This document shows positions 9,153-18,880 of a stretch of DNA of 64,000 nt, piece after piece; position 1 is the first letter of the stretch, and each line of letters opens with the position of its first letter. Made by a program: the position numbers and the translations under genes. The DNA is from Hondaea fermentalgiana. Taxonomy: Eukaryota; Sar; Bigyra; Thraustochytrida; Thraustochytriidae. The stretch covers positions 617,549-681,548 of the forward strand of contig NPFB01000001.1 of assembly GCA_014084085.1 (NCBI GenBank), in the 5' to 3' direction. The notes under the pieces are model-generated. The model saw only the letters and a list, made by a program, of their open reading frames with translations, searched no databases and was not told the origin of the DNA.

Positions 9153-12100
9153 TTATGAGAGGGTGGTCTGCTGCGCGCGACCAAAGTCGCTCTCGGGAGG
9201 ACGCATTCGGATCTTGTGCACATCGGGCGCACCGGCGACAGACGAAACGTCGTGCGGCGTAATAAGGATGAACTGGCACTTGTTCGTGAGCTTGGACGGC
9301 TTTCGTGCCGCATCGACAATGAGCTCGAGCGAGAGCTTGCGGTTATCCTGGTCCATAAAAACATCAAACTCGTCCATGACGCGCCACGGCGACTTCATAA
9401 CAGACCCTAGCGCCATGAGGAAGGCAAGCGAGGTGAATGACGATTCGCCACCGGAGAGCTGACCAGCATCCTTGACCTCTTGGCTCGCCTGCGTCTGTGA
9501 CATTTGCGAGTCCCCTGACTTGGCCCAGGTAAAATTGAGCGTCCCGTTTTCCTGGTCAATGTTCACGCTGCCGGAGTGATTACGATACGAGAGGTTTGAC
9601 TCGAAGATCTTTTGCATGCGCTCCTCAACAAAAGAGCGCAAATCCAGCGTTTTTTTGACGCGGAGCCGATTCGATTTCTTGAAACGGCCCAAAATGTCGA
9701 GATGATACTTGATCTTGGCCTTCTCCGCCTTCTTGTCCTGCTTTAGACGGTCATATTTGCCCATGAGGCGCTCTTTAATGACTGCAACAGAATCTCCACC
9801 GTACTGCTCTTCGAACTGTTGGCGATCCTGGTGCAAGGCCTTCTGGCTGGCCTCGATAGCGGCCTTGACTTCCGCTTCGTCCTTGTTGGTCACGTCGATT
9901 TCCTCTCCATTCGTGAACTGCAAGGCGGCAGTGCGAGCCCTCTTGAGCGCCGTGTCGAGTAAATCGAACTCCTCCTTCTTCACTTTCTCGCGTTCCTCCC
10001 ACTTTTTAAGGGATTCCTGTGCGCGTTGAAGTTTCACCACATCTTGTTCGGAAGTCATTCGCACGCGTTTGAGCTCTCTATGACTTTCCTCCAAAGCTTC
10101 GCGCTTGAGCTCTTCTTGCTTTTTGAGCTGCGCGCATTGAGCCTTGAGAGGTTCCATCTCGCTCTCGAGGTCTGCGCGATCGCCTTCCAAGCGACGGAGA
10201 CTCTCTCGCTTCTCCGCAATGTCAGCTTCCAAGTTCTCCATCATCTGCGTCAGGCTATCCCGCTTGATGTTGATGCTATCGTCGTTTGTGACGTCTGCCT
10301 CAGCGCGATCGAGTCGGCTGTTCAAGTCCTCGATTTGGGACTCGAGGGCGTCCTTGCGTCTACGGCAGTGGTTGAACTCTTGCCGCAACTGTGCAAAATG
10401 CTCCTCTTGCTTCTTGATCGCACGCATGGTCTGCGCGACTTGGTTTTCGAGGGCTCTGATGTCGCCGCTGACAATCCTCATTGACTCGCGCGCCTCGTTC
10501 TGGAACTCGCGGGTGTCATTGACGAAGAAGGGAGGCCAGTTACGATTCTGCGGCCCAGACTGCTTGTAGTGACTGCCGCTCTTGCGCACCTGGTAGCAGT
10601 TGGCGTGCGTGTCATATAGGCGGTTGAGGCCCTGAGGTTGATCTTCAAAGGCGACCTGGGTTGCCTTTGTGCTCGATTCGCACAGTCCGCAACTCTCAAT
10701 CTGTGCACTATCCACGAGTGCGTTGTACACGTTAGGATCCTGGATCTCGAGCACATCCTCAAAACTGAAGACGCCTTCGATGTTGCTACGGAAGCGTCGA
10801 CCCTCTGGGATTGAGTGACGCGCGTCCTGGAACTTCATGATGACTGTTTGCGGACACTGAATGCGCGCTTGACTGCAAAGATCCTTCATGATCAGATAGT
10901 CGCTGTTTTTCGCCACCACAAAGTTGCGGAGGGTGTTGCGGAGGTGATGCTCCACAGGGATACGCCACCGCTGGTCCTTGAGCTTGCAGCCGAGCCCAAT
11001 GTGCACGGGCATTCGTGAAAAACGGTCCTTGTTACGCTCCAAAAGGTTGAGTACATGCGGCAAATCCTTGCCAAATGCCATTTTGGGATCCTGTGCGGAG
11101 TCCTTGAGCGACCGGAGGTTCTGCTCGAGCTGGGAGTGCTCCCGCTTTTTGTCGCTGAGCTGCTGCTGCAGGTCGCGGAGTCTTTCTTCATCGTTGTCCT
11201 CGCTGACATGTCGATTGCTCATATGTTGCTGCGCAATCTCGGCGCGAGAAGCAAGCTCTTCACGGTCCTTGGTCTTTTCGTCGATTTCTTCGCGCAAACG
11301 TTGCGCTTCTTTGAACTTTTGCTCATTGCGCGACTGGGCGTCGCGAGCGAGGTTAGCGCGCTCCTTGTCTTTCTTTTTGTGGTCATCTTCGAGATGCTGG
11401 ATCAATCGTTTGCCAGCCGTAAGCTGCTTAGAGATCGCTCTTTGCTTCTTGCCTAGTTCCACAAGCGTCGCTTCAGTTCGCTTCACTTTGTCTTCTTGAG
11501 CCACCAGATCTTGCTGCTTTTGCTCGACGTCAGCACGGAAACTTTCGTAGCCTGCTTCGGCTTCGTCGACACGCTGCTGATAGGTCTCCATATCTTTCCT
11601 CTTCGCCTCGGTCTTGCTGTGCAACCGCTCGTACTCCTGTTCTGCCACCTTGCACTTGTCCTGTTGGCGTTGCGCCTTGATCCAAACAAGCTCGTTTTTG
11701 GCTTGCTTGAGATTTTGCTCGTGGTTCTCCAGACCATCAACTTGTTGAATTTCCTTTTTGACCACTTGAAGCTTGTCCTCGAATATGGTGAAGTTCTTCT
11801 TCCGCTCCTCGAGGGCGGCCTTGGCTCGAGCGCGCTCATGCTCCTCCTTTAAGAAGAGGTGCTCGAGTGCTTCGAGATTGGTTGCGCGCATGAAAACGTT
11901 GTACTTGTCTTTGGCCGACCCACGCAGAAAAGTCTTGCTCGTCTCCTGGTCCAGGATGCACGAGGGATTGTCCACAAAGGTGTTGAAACGGCTCACCATG
12001 TCGTCCACGGTGCGGCGTTGCGTGGAGACGCACTTTTTCGTTTTGGCGTTCAGAATGCGAAAAGAAGAAGTCCCACTCGGCTTGAGCACGCGCTCGATGC

Positions 12101-12653
12101 GAATGACCGGGCCGTACAAGTCAGGCTTATACGCGGTAGGGCCTTCATTGAGGAGTTCCACGGCCACAATGGCGTCGGCATTGCTTCCGTGGCGAATGAG
12201 GTTCGAGAGCTTGCTGCCGCGCTTGGTGTTCCGTGCGCTCAGTCCGAGGCAGATCTGGAGGGCAGCTACAATTGCCGATTTTCCTGATCCGTTCTGACCG
12301 GTGATGAAGTTGATGTGGCGCCCGAGGTTCACCTCGAGTCTTCGATGGCACATAAAGTTTGTGCACTCGATTTTCTTGACCTTGCCGCACTCATCGGCCT
12401 TGTCAAGTTCGTCGCGTCCATCATCTTCGTCGTCATCTTCATCGTCGTCGCTGTCGTCAGCACCTGCGGCGTGAACGTCTGCCTGATGCTCGCGCCGCAA
12501 CGCCTTGTTACTCGAGAGGCCATCCTCCTCATCGCCCTCGGCGTCGTCACTGTCAATCATGCCGCTTTCCTCCTTGTCGTCCTCATGATCTTCGACGTCC
12601 TCAAGATCCGCGGAATCTGCGTCGCCTCCGCGGCGTCGCTTTTGCGCGCTCAT
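9153..12653 (-). CDS. SMC6: SMC6, structural maintenance of chromosomes protein 6
   Basis: ATPase arm of the SMC5/6 complex, which acts in homologous recombination, fork repair and chromosome segregation. It has 1,166 residues, normal for the family, in one intron-free frame. A very acidic tail (1-90) precedes the head. Walker A is GQNGSGKS (119-126), preceded by the SMC6-typical ECTNFMCHRRLEV. Long coiled coils flank a hinge around 500-690. The ABC signature LSGGESS lies near 1063 and Walker B with D-loop, DEFDVFMDQDNR, near 1092; DEFDVFMD is characteristic of SMC6 rather than SMC5. The ATG at 12653 is the natural start. It converges on MUS81 and diverges from RAD21. Confidence 0.96.
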   Translation of the reverse strand: MSAQKRRRGGDADSADLEDVEDHEDDKEESGMIDSDDAEGDEEDGLSSNKALRREHQADVHAAGADDSDDDEDDDEDDGRDELDKADECGKVKKIECTNFMCHRRLEVNLGRHINFITGQNGSGKSAIVAALQICLGLSARNTKRGSKLSNLIRHGSNADAIVAVELLNEGPTAYKPDLYGPVIRIERVLKPSGTSSFRILNAKTKKCVSTQRRTVDDMVSRFNTFVDNPSCILDQETSKTFLRGSAKDKYNVFMRATNLEALEHLFLKEEHERARAKAALEERKKNFTIFEDKLQVVKKEIQQVDGLENHEQNLKQAKNELVWIKAQRQQDKCKVAEQEYERLHSKTEAKRKDMETYQQRVDEAEAGYESFRADVEQKQQDLVAQEDKVKRTEATLVELGKKQRAISKQLTAGKRLIQHLEDDHKKKDKERANLARDAQSRNEQKFKEAQRLREEIDEKTKDREELASRAEIAQQHMSNRHVSEDNDEERLRDLQQQLSDKKREHSQLEQNLRSLKDSAQDPKMAFGKDLPHVLNLLERNKDRFSRMPVHIGLGCKLKDQRWRIPVEHHLRNTLRNFVVAKNSDYLIMKDLCSQARIQCPQTVIMKFQDARHSIPEGRRFRSNIEGVFSFEDVLEIQDPNVYNALVDSAQIESCGLCESSTKATQVAFEDQPQGLNRLYDTHANCYQVRKSGSHYKQSGPQNRNWPPFFVNDTREFQNEARESMRIVSGDIRALENQVAQTMRAIKKQEEHFAQLRQEFNHCRRRKDALESQIEDLNSRLDRAEADVTNDDSINIKRDSLTQMMENLEADIAEKRESLRRLEGDRADLESEMEPLKAQCAQLKKQEELKREALEESHRELKRVRMTSEQDVVKLQRAQESLKKWEEREKVKKEEFDLLDTALKRARTAALQFTNGEEIDVTNKDEAEVKAAIEASQKALHQDRQQFEEQYGGDSVAVIKERLMGKYDRLKQDKKAEKAKIKYHLDILGRFKKSNRLRVKKTLDLRSFVEERMQKIFESNLSYRNHSGSVNIDQENGTLNFTWAKSGDSQMSQTQASQEVKDAGQLSGGESSFTSLAFLMALGSVMKSPWRVMDEFDVFMDQDNRKLSLELIVDAARKPSKLTNKCQFILITPHDVSSVAGAPDVHKIRMRPPESDFGRAQQTTLS

Positions 12654-13537
12654 TTCGTCCTGTGTCTCCGCGCGTGTAGCGTAGGTCGGGTCTCACGCCT
12701 CCGTCGTGCACGTCGCGTAGCGCGGTAGACGTGGACGTAGTTTTGCAGGTTGCGCTCGCGATCAAGGTCAGCCCACGCGAGTCGAAGAAAGAGGTCTGCA
12801 CAGCACGCCTCGAGCTCTGCTCCACCAGCCCTGCCTCCGCGCGGCCGGCGTTCTTGCGAGCGCGAGGCCACGATCCCGCGCCGCTCTCGCTCCCGCTCCC
12901 GCTCCCGCTCTCGCTCGCTTTGCCTTTCTGCCCACTTGGCTTTTTCCCCTTTTGTCGCGCGGTCGTTAGGATTTGTTCCACTTGCGAGCCGCCCATTCTG
13001 AACTTGTGCGCTCCTCTTCCGCCACTGTAGGCCGCCCCGCGCAAGTGCCGCATCCGCCCGCGCGCTCGCGGAACGCAAAGGGGCCTAAATAAAGAGGCCC
13101 AAATGGCGGTTAGGCGATGGCGGCCGCGGGAAAAAATTCAAATCGCGGCTTCCTTTTCTTTCCTTTCCTTTCCCTCTATTTGTTCGAAGCGGGGCAGTCC
13201 AAGTCAAAGCAAAAGGACAAAAAGCAGGAGGGGAGGGGAGGGAAAGGGAGACGCCGATCGCGAGCGCGCCGCTCGCGCTGCCGGGCCGCTGCGCGCGGAA
13301 ACGTCTCGCCGCCCCGCCGCCGCCGCCGCCACTGCCGCTGCCGCTGCCGCCCGCGCGCGCGCGTCCGGACGCGCGGTTTTTGAGAATTGAGAGACTGAGC
13401 GATTGAGACCGCGGCCAGAAGGAACGCGCTCGACAGCCTGCGTCGCGGGAGAGACGGACGTACGCGACGTGAGCGGAGAAAGAAGGGAGGAAAAGGAAGA
13501 GGAGAAAAGACGCGCAGCGGCGAGAATCTAAGGCAAA
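12654..13537. promoter_or_regulatory. Divergent intergenic region between SMC6 and RAD21
   Basis: 884 bp separate two SMC-complex genes transcribed away from each other. The sequence is GC-rich with CCGCTC-type repeats near 12880-12915 and a GCC/CGC-rich tract near 13310-13370. It has no convincing gene. It could act as a shared promoter for co-regulation, but the sequence alone does not show that. Confidence 0.5.
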
Positions 13538-15898
13538 ATGTTCTACTCCGACATTATTCTCGCGAAGAAGGGCCCTCTTGGGAAGATCTGGCTGGCTGCA
13601 CACTGGGACAAGAAGATCTCCAAGGCGCAGGTGTTCCAAACTGACATTGAGCGCTCCGCACGTAAGTTGATTAGGGACGACGAGAGAAAATCTGAGATGG
13701 GAAACCAACCAATCTGACGGGGATGATTTTTTTTTTTGAAATAATGTGTGTAAAATGTAGTGTCCATCAAAGGGATGGGCGTTCCGCTAGCCCTGCGGCT
13801 GTCTGGCCACCTGTTGCTCGGTCTGGTTCGCATCTACCAACGCAAGGTCAAATACCTTTTCACAGACTGCAGCGAGGCCATGGTCAAGATCAGAATGGCC
13901 TTTCGACCCGGCGTCGTAGACCTGCCGTACGAGGCCGCCGCGCAGCAGCAAACAGGAACGGGAAATATGACGATTGCAGAATTCGAGATGATCCACGACA
14001 GCACCGACTTCGAAGGCGTCGAGCCCCAGCTGGATGAGTGGATGCAAACAAATCTACCTGCCGAGAATGTCTCGCGCAATGTTGACATCACCTTGGAAAT
14101 TACGCCACGCGCGAACTTGCGCGGGTCCCGGGGGTCCCGCAGTTCTCAGGGTAGCGTTGGACCGCACGATGTGGACAGTGATGACGAAGAGGATGAGCCA
14201 GCAGAGTGGACACCCTTCGACTTTGAAATAGGCGAAGGTGGCGTCGGCGGTGACGACAGCAGCGCCTTTGACTCGAAAAACTCTTCTCACGGCGTGGAAA
14301 TCGGCCGTGACGCCGAGCCTGAGGGCCGCGATAGCATCGCCAGATTGGACTCCCCGGGTGGTTCACTCTCCAAGGGCCCCGCCGCAGACAACGAAGGAAA
14401 GAAGGACGTCAACGATGCTCTCAATGTTCCTTTGGATACCTCCTCGATTGCTTCCGTCGAGGCCAAACAAGCAGCATCCCCTGGTGCAGGCCTAACGCCA
14501 AGTCGTGAGGACAAACCGCCAGCAGATTTGAAGGTGAACGTTGGCTACGAGAGCGACGACGCAGATATGCCCTTGGTGCCTGACGATAGTGACAGGGAAG
14601 AAGACAAAGAAGAACCAGCCGTGTCTCCGTCGTCTCATGCTGCAAAAGAGAGTGCCCCTCTCGCCGTGGAAACCGTAGCAGTGACTGAAGAGATCGTGGA
14701 CACTGAGGCCGACGTCGCGAAGGCACGCAAAACAAAGAAGCGTAAGAAGCGCGTAGCAAAGGCTGGAAACGACGACGAGGAGGAGGCTGGGGCCCGCGAC
14801 AATCGACGAAAGCGCCGGCGTGCTGGTGTCCTGGAAAAGAAAATGGTTCTCGACGACGACGAACTTCGCGTTGAGGATGAAGAGCACACGCAACCCCGCG
14901 TCCTCAGTCGGCGAAGACTCGCCGTCCGCGCGTTGGAAGAGCAAGGCATCCTTGCCACTCGTCTCCTGTTTCGGGAGGAACCCACAAATCTGGAAGCTGC
15001 TCTTTCCCTTTGGACTGTCGCGGGGCTTTCGGATGAAATCGCCGCCTCTCTCGCGGCGCAGACGCAACGAGAGCTGCCGTACCCCGCTCGCGAACGACGC
15101 AAGTCCCGGGGTGGCAAATCGTCAACTGATGGGGAAGAGAAAGACGGTGACGACGATGATGATGATGATGATCACTCGATGGAGGAAGACGAAGAGACGG
15201 AGCGCGCGCGGCGTGCCTCGGCGTCAGGCGCGAGCGATGACATGATCGTCGACATTGCCGAGGAAGAAGGCCCGCTCTTTGAAAGGCGCGCAAGTCACCG
15301 TCAGAGCCGTCGTACCTCGACGGTTCGAGCGCCCACATTGAAAGACGATGGCGGCGGCGGCGAGGCAAGCACTGCAGCCAGTACCGGCGGCCTCGAATTT
15401 GGTGTTGGTGGAAGCGCTTCGGTGCCTGAGACAGGGTCAGTTGACCGTGCCTCCATCAAAGGGCCTGGTACTGAGTCTGAACCAAACGACATGCCCCAGA
15501 TTGACATTGAAGACGAGCCTATGCCCATGCCATTTTCGGACGAGGCCAGTGACTCAGGGAATAAGGATGATGCTGACAAATCTTCAGACGAAGAGTCAGA
15601 GGAAGAGTCCGATGGGGATGCAAGCAATGTTGAGGAGCCGACCAGTGACTCCAAATGGCACAAGCGCACGGCCAACATGCTGCGCTTGTGCCGTACCGTC
15701 CTCGATGATCGCGACACCATCACTTACCAATTCCTGGCCAAAAACAAGAACAAGCGTACCGTTGCCGGTTGCTTTTTTGAGATTTTGCAGCTCAAGACGT
15801 GGGATCGCATTGATCTCGCTCAAGACGAGCCTTACGGTCTCATTCAAATCGGACGCGGCCCCAAGTTTGATGACCCGATCCCTTCCACCACACAGTGA
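13538..15898 (+). CDS. RAD21: RAD21/SCC1 cohesin kleisin subunit, two exons
   Basis: The kleisin that closes the cohesin ring between SMC1 and SMC3. Exon 1 is 13538-13661 and exon 2 is 13761-15898, separated by a 99-nt GT-AG intron (GTAAGT donor, TGTAG acceptor). The spliced product is about 753 residues. Exon 1 encodes the diagnostic N-terminus [18 protein letters not shown]...AHWDKK, and exon 2 continues in phase with [20 protein letters not shown] and [11 protein letters not shown]. The middle is acidic and disordered, as in other kleisins. The C-terminal winged helix (about 685-745) has [18 protein letters not shown] and PYGLIQI. RAD21 is preferred over meiotic REC8 because of its close match at both ends, though REC8 cannot be fully excluded. 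Confidence 0.95.
13662..13760 (+). other. Intron of RAD21
   Basis: 99-nt GT-AG intron, phase 1. The split codon joins C from exon 1 with TG from exon 2. Splicing restores continuous kleisin N-terminal homology. Confidence 0.92.
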
Positions 15899-16212
15899 TG
15901 ACGACGACGACGATAATGATGATGAAGACCTCTTCTCTCCCTCTCACCAGGGAGCACACACATTGACAGGTTGCGAAAGTGCATCATGCCGGTCGGATGC
16001 TGGTCTCGTTCCTTCTTTTTCATCTTTCTCTTTCTTGTGTTCCATGCCAAACAAACTAAAAGCAAATTTCAATTGGATTCCTTGCCGTGGCGATCTCCAT
16101 TGGGCTGGGCAACTTCCTTTCCAAATAGCGCAAACGTTCGCCGAAAGTTCTTGTCCATCAGCAGCTGTACAGCTTGCAGGTGGTACATGGCTTCCCTGCA
16201 CGCCTACCCGCC

Positions 16213-16252
16213 CGCCTGCCTGCCTGCCTGCCTGCTTGCTTGCTTGCCTGCC
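16213..16252. repeat. (CCTG)n/(CTTG)n microsatellite
   Basis: Tandem CCTG units grade into CTTG units. Confidence 0.85.
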
Positions 16253-16520
16253 ATGACTGCGCACGTCCTCGATCATGTGGCTTTGGCACTCCATCTTGGT
16301 CGACTCGCCACGACGGAATGGACAGTGCTTTCTTGCCGCCTTGTATAGCTAGACTAACCTAAGTAGGATGCCGATGCCGGTAATCCGCGGTGACGGCGAC
16401 CCAGAAAGTTCGTGATCGCGGATCGCAGAGGAGTCAAGTCACGCGTTCGACCCGGTGGGAGCAGGCTCGGGCGGCAGCAGACGAAGCAGCAGACGAGCAT
16501 CGACGGCGCCGCGCGCAGGA

Positions 16521-16615
16521 CCCAGCGAGCGAGAGAGCGAGAGCGAGAGAGCGCGAGAGAGAGCGAGAGAGCGAGAGAGCGAGAGAGCGAGAGAGCGAGC
16601 GAGCGAGCGAGCGGA
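16521..16615 (+). repeat. (GAGAGC)n/(GAGC)n purine-rich microsatellite
   Basis: About 95 bp of GAGAGC and GAGC units immediately upstream of the start at 16646. It creates an apparent upstream open frame rich in Arg, Glu and Ser that has no ATG. Confidence 0.9.
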
Positions 16616-16645
16616 GGCAGCGAGGCGTCGCGAGGGCCGGGCACG

Positions 16646-16808
16646 ATGATGGAGGACCACGACGAGAGCGTGGTGGCCGAGGCCGTGCCACCGCCGGCGG
16701 CGGTGAGCGACGCCCGCGCGGACGAGGCGACGGGCGAGAGGCTGCTGCTCCCCGAGGAAGAGCTGGGCGCGAACTCCGCGCAAAAGAGCGCCTCGGCAGG
16801 CCTGGCGG

Positions 16809-16839
<31 letters not shown>

Positions 16840-17527
16840 CGGCGCCGAGGCGCAGAGCGCCAAGCCTTCGTCGGCGACAGGCCCGGCGCTCCGCGTGAGC
16901 AAGGCTGGCGCGCTGACCGGAACCGCGGTAGACGACGTGGCAGACGGAATGTCCCGCTCGCAGCTCGATGACTACTACTCGAGCAACGCTGGCGCGACAA
17001 GCTTCGATGAGGAGGACGACGAAAGCTTCCAGCAGCGCACAGGCCTCGACGGCGCCATCCCCGTGGACAAGCTCAAGAACGGCGCGGCCACCGCGTTTTC
17101 CTTTTTGCAATGGGGCGTGTCCAAGGTCTCGGAGCAGGCCAAGGAGGTCCATGGTCGTCTCAACGAGAATGAAAATTATCGCCAGGCCAGCGAACGCATG
17201 GGTAGCTTGTATGAAGAGCGCGTCAGACCTGGTGTCGAGGTGGTGCGCGAAGGTGCTAGCAGCATGTACGAAAAGGCCAGGCCTACTGTCGACAACCTCG
17301 CAGAGCGTGCGAAGCCTGTTCTCGAGGAAGGCTGGACCGTTACCAAGGAAAAGGTGGGTCAGCTCGGCGAGGCTTGCAGACCGGGAATGGACCGTGCCGC
17401 TGAGTCGACGCGCGAGGCTTTCGAGCGCGTCAAGGCTTCTGCGAACGGTGGCGTCGCCAAGAGCGATGATGCCGCTTCGAAAAAGAAGGACGACGACGAT
17501 GGCGAGTCGCCTTTTACTCAGATCTGA
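16646..17527 (+). CDS. Amphipathic-helix-repeat protein of unknown function
   Basis: Not assigned to a family. The first in-frame ATG pair is at 16646/16649, giving 293 residues; the open frame upstream is microsatellite. Residues 1-110 are low-complexity, with a polyserine run near 57-67. An acidic, aromatic patch (DDYYSS...SFDEEDDESFQQR) leads to a hydrophobic helix (ATAFSFLQWGVSKV, about 147-160). After that come imperfect repeats of about 22 residues, such as LYEERVRPGVEVVREG, MYEKARPTVDNLAERA and VTKEKVGQLGEACRPG. Proline-punctuated amphipathic helices of this kind occur in apolipoprotein, perilipin and LEA-type proteins that bind lipid surfaces. The tail is Lys/Asp-rich. A lipid-droplet or membrane-surface role is an inference only. 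Confidence 0.8.
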
Positions 17528-17899
17528 TGAACTCCAGTTTTTTGTTTGCATGATGCCTGTTTTGATTTTTTTTCTAAACTAACAACATCCTTGTGCCCTT
17601 TCTCCTCCCTTTTGACCAAGACCAAAATCTGGTAAACAGAAATGAGAATGTGGACCTAGGCCCAGGCTTTCCAGAGTGAGTCCAAGATGCGCGTCGTCAA
17701 GAAGTGTAACATTTCTTGCTGACTCGAACGTTCTTATTCTCTTGGCCATGAAAACTTGACTGAAAAGAAAAAGATTGCCAAGGTCAGCAAGATAAAAGGA
17801 AAATGTTGAACTAGGCCTACTGAAGCTCGTTAGAAAAGAGGACATTGCAGCAGCGAAGAATTCACTGTCAATCCGGAAGTAGGCCAACAGCTAATATAG
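17528..17899. other. Convergent 3' intergenic region with TAGGCCTA palindrome
   Basis: Lies between the converging stops of the amphipathic-helix gene and PGAM5. It carries the palindrome TAGGCCTA at 17812-17819, a motif that recurs in other gene-end regions at 22638-22645 and 25103-25110. No gene seen. Confidence 0.5.
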
Positions 17900-18880
17900 C
17901 TACGAGTACGTGACCTTTTCTGCAGGAAGATGGCCCGTGTCGCCGATCGCAGAGACGGAAACGTTGCCATTGTGACCCACCCGAATAACGGTGATACCAG
18001 TGTTGTAGACGGCAAAGCGAAGCCAGGCAGCAGGATCAAACTGCAGCGCGCGACACACAAAGTAGCGAATTACGTTTCCGTGGCAGACAAGGATCTCGTG
18101 CGTATCGTGATGCTGGTGCAGCGGAGCGCGGTGGATGTGTTTGCGAAAAGCAGCCTCGATGCGAGATCCATCCTCGTAACAGTCAACATCCGAAGGCTTG
18201 TACGTCCGCGACGCGGGAACAGGCTGGATCGGATTACCCTCACGAATGAGTTGCTCGACATGGGCCGGAGGTCCATCCTCCTGGTTATTATTGTTGTTGC
18301 TACTGCCGCTCTTTTCCAGCTCGTCGAGGATGAGTTGGGCGGTCTCGGTGGCGCGCTTCTGGTCCGAGTAATACACGGCGTCATAGGTATAGTCATGAGC
18401 GCGTGCAATTTCGGCCAGTCGCTTCCCCGCCAAAGTGGCCTGCTCGCGGCCAAGGGGCGTCAATTTGCAGGCAGCGTCCCATTCAAGCCACCAGTCATGG
18501 TCGAGGCCCTCATTGTTCTCCATGTACTTTTTACGAGACGCCTGCTCGTACTGTCCGTGCCTGACGAGAACGATCGTCCGGCACGGCCTCGAAGGTCGAG
18601 CATCTTTGGATTTGTGTGCCTTTTCGGCCCATTGCGCGGCTCGCTTCTCGCTGACTTCGGCCATTCTGTCCCAGTTGTCATCCCACGCCTTGCCGCTGCT
18701 CTGAAAGCAGGGTTCGCCCGGACTAGCGTCTCCTCTGGCGCCGGCGCTGTCGCTCGCCGCGCTGTTGCTGGCGCCGGGGCCCGCGGAGCACGCTGCGAGG
18801 CCCGTCCCCGTTACCGTCGCCAGCGCGAGGAGGCCACCTCGCCGCCGCGTCCATACTGCGCGCGCCGCGCGGCTGAGCAT
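17900..18880 (-). CDS. PGAM5: PGAM5-like mitochondrial serine/threonine phosphatase
   Basis: A histidine-phosphatase-fold enzyme that, in the PGAM5 branch, dephosphorylates proteins at mitochondria. The 326-residue product starts at the ATG at 18880. The N-terminus is Arg/Ala-rich with a weak hydrophobic stretch (about 15-32), consistent with a mitochondrial anchor. The PGAM5-specific assembly motif is present as WDDNWD (66-71). Catalytic elements are LVRHGQY (R107, H108), SDQKRATETAQL (R175) and VCHGNVIRYFVCRAL (second histidine H267). A short polyasparagine insert lies near 195-199. It diverges from the RBR-like gene. The alternative, a generic phosphoglycerate-mutase-family member, is less likely because of the WDxNWD motif. 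Confidence 0.93.
   Translation of the reverse strand: MLSRAARAVWTRRRGGLLALATVTGTGLAACSAGPGASNSAASDSAGARGDASPGEPCFQSSGKAWDDNWDRMAEVSEKRAAQWAEKAHKSKDARPSRPCRTIVLVRHGQYEQASRKKYMENNEGLDHDWWLEWDAACKLTPLGREQATLAGKRLAEIARAHDYTYDAVYYSDQKRATETAQLILDELEKSGSSNNNNNQEDGPPAHVEQLIREGNPIQPVPASRTYKPSDVDCYEDGSRIEAAFRKHIHRAPLHQHHDTHEILVCHGNVIRYFVCRALQFDPAAWLRFAVYNTGITVIRVGHNGNVSVSAIGDTGHLPAEKVTYS

Larger units (their letters stand above)
15899..16645. other. Intergenic region with microsatellites
   Basis: RAD21 3' flank followed by the 5' flank of the next gene. It holds a (TGCC)n/(TGCT)n array at 16213-16252 and a long (GAGAGC)n array at about 16521-16615, ending roughly 30 bp before the next start codon. No gene seen. 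Confidence 0.6.

Noticed and set aside
16439..17551. Minus-strand frame of 370 codons
   Set aside because: Antisense to the amphipathic-helix gene; its ends fall in a microsatellite translating to Ser/Leu/Arg repeats.
17900..18880. Bacterial-type lipoprotein signal (LAAC) at the PGAM5 N-terminus
   Set aside because: The gene is eukaryotic and the segment fits a mitochondrial anchor; the resemblance to a lipobox is probably coincidence.
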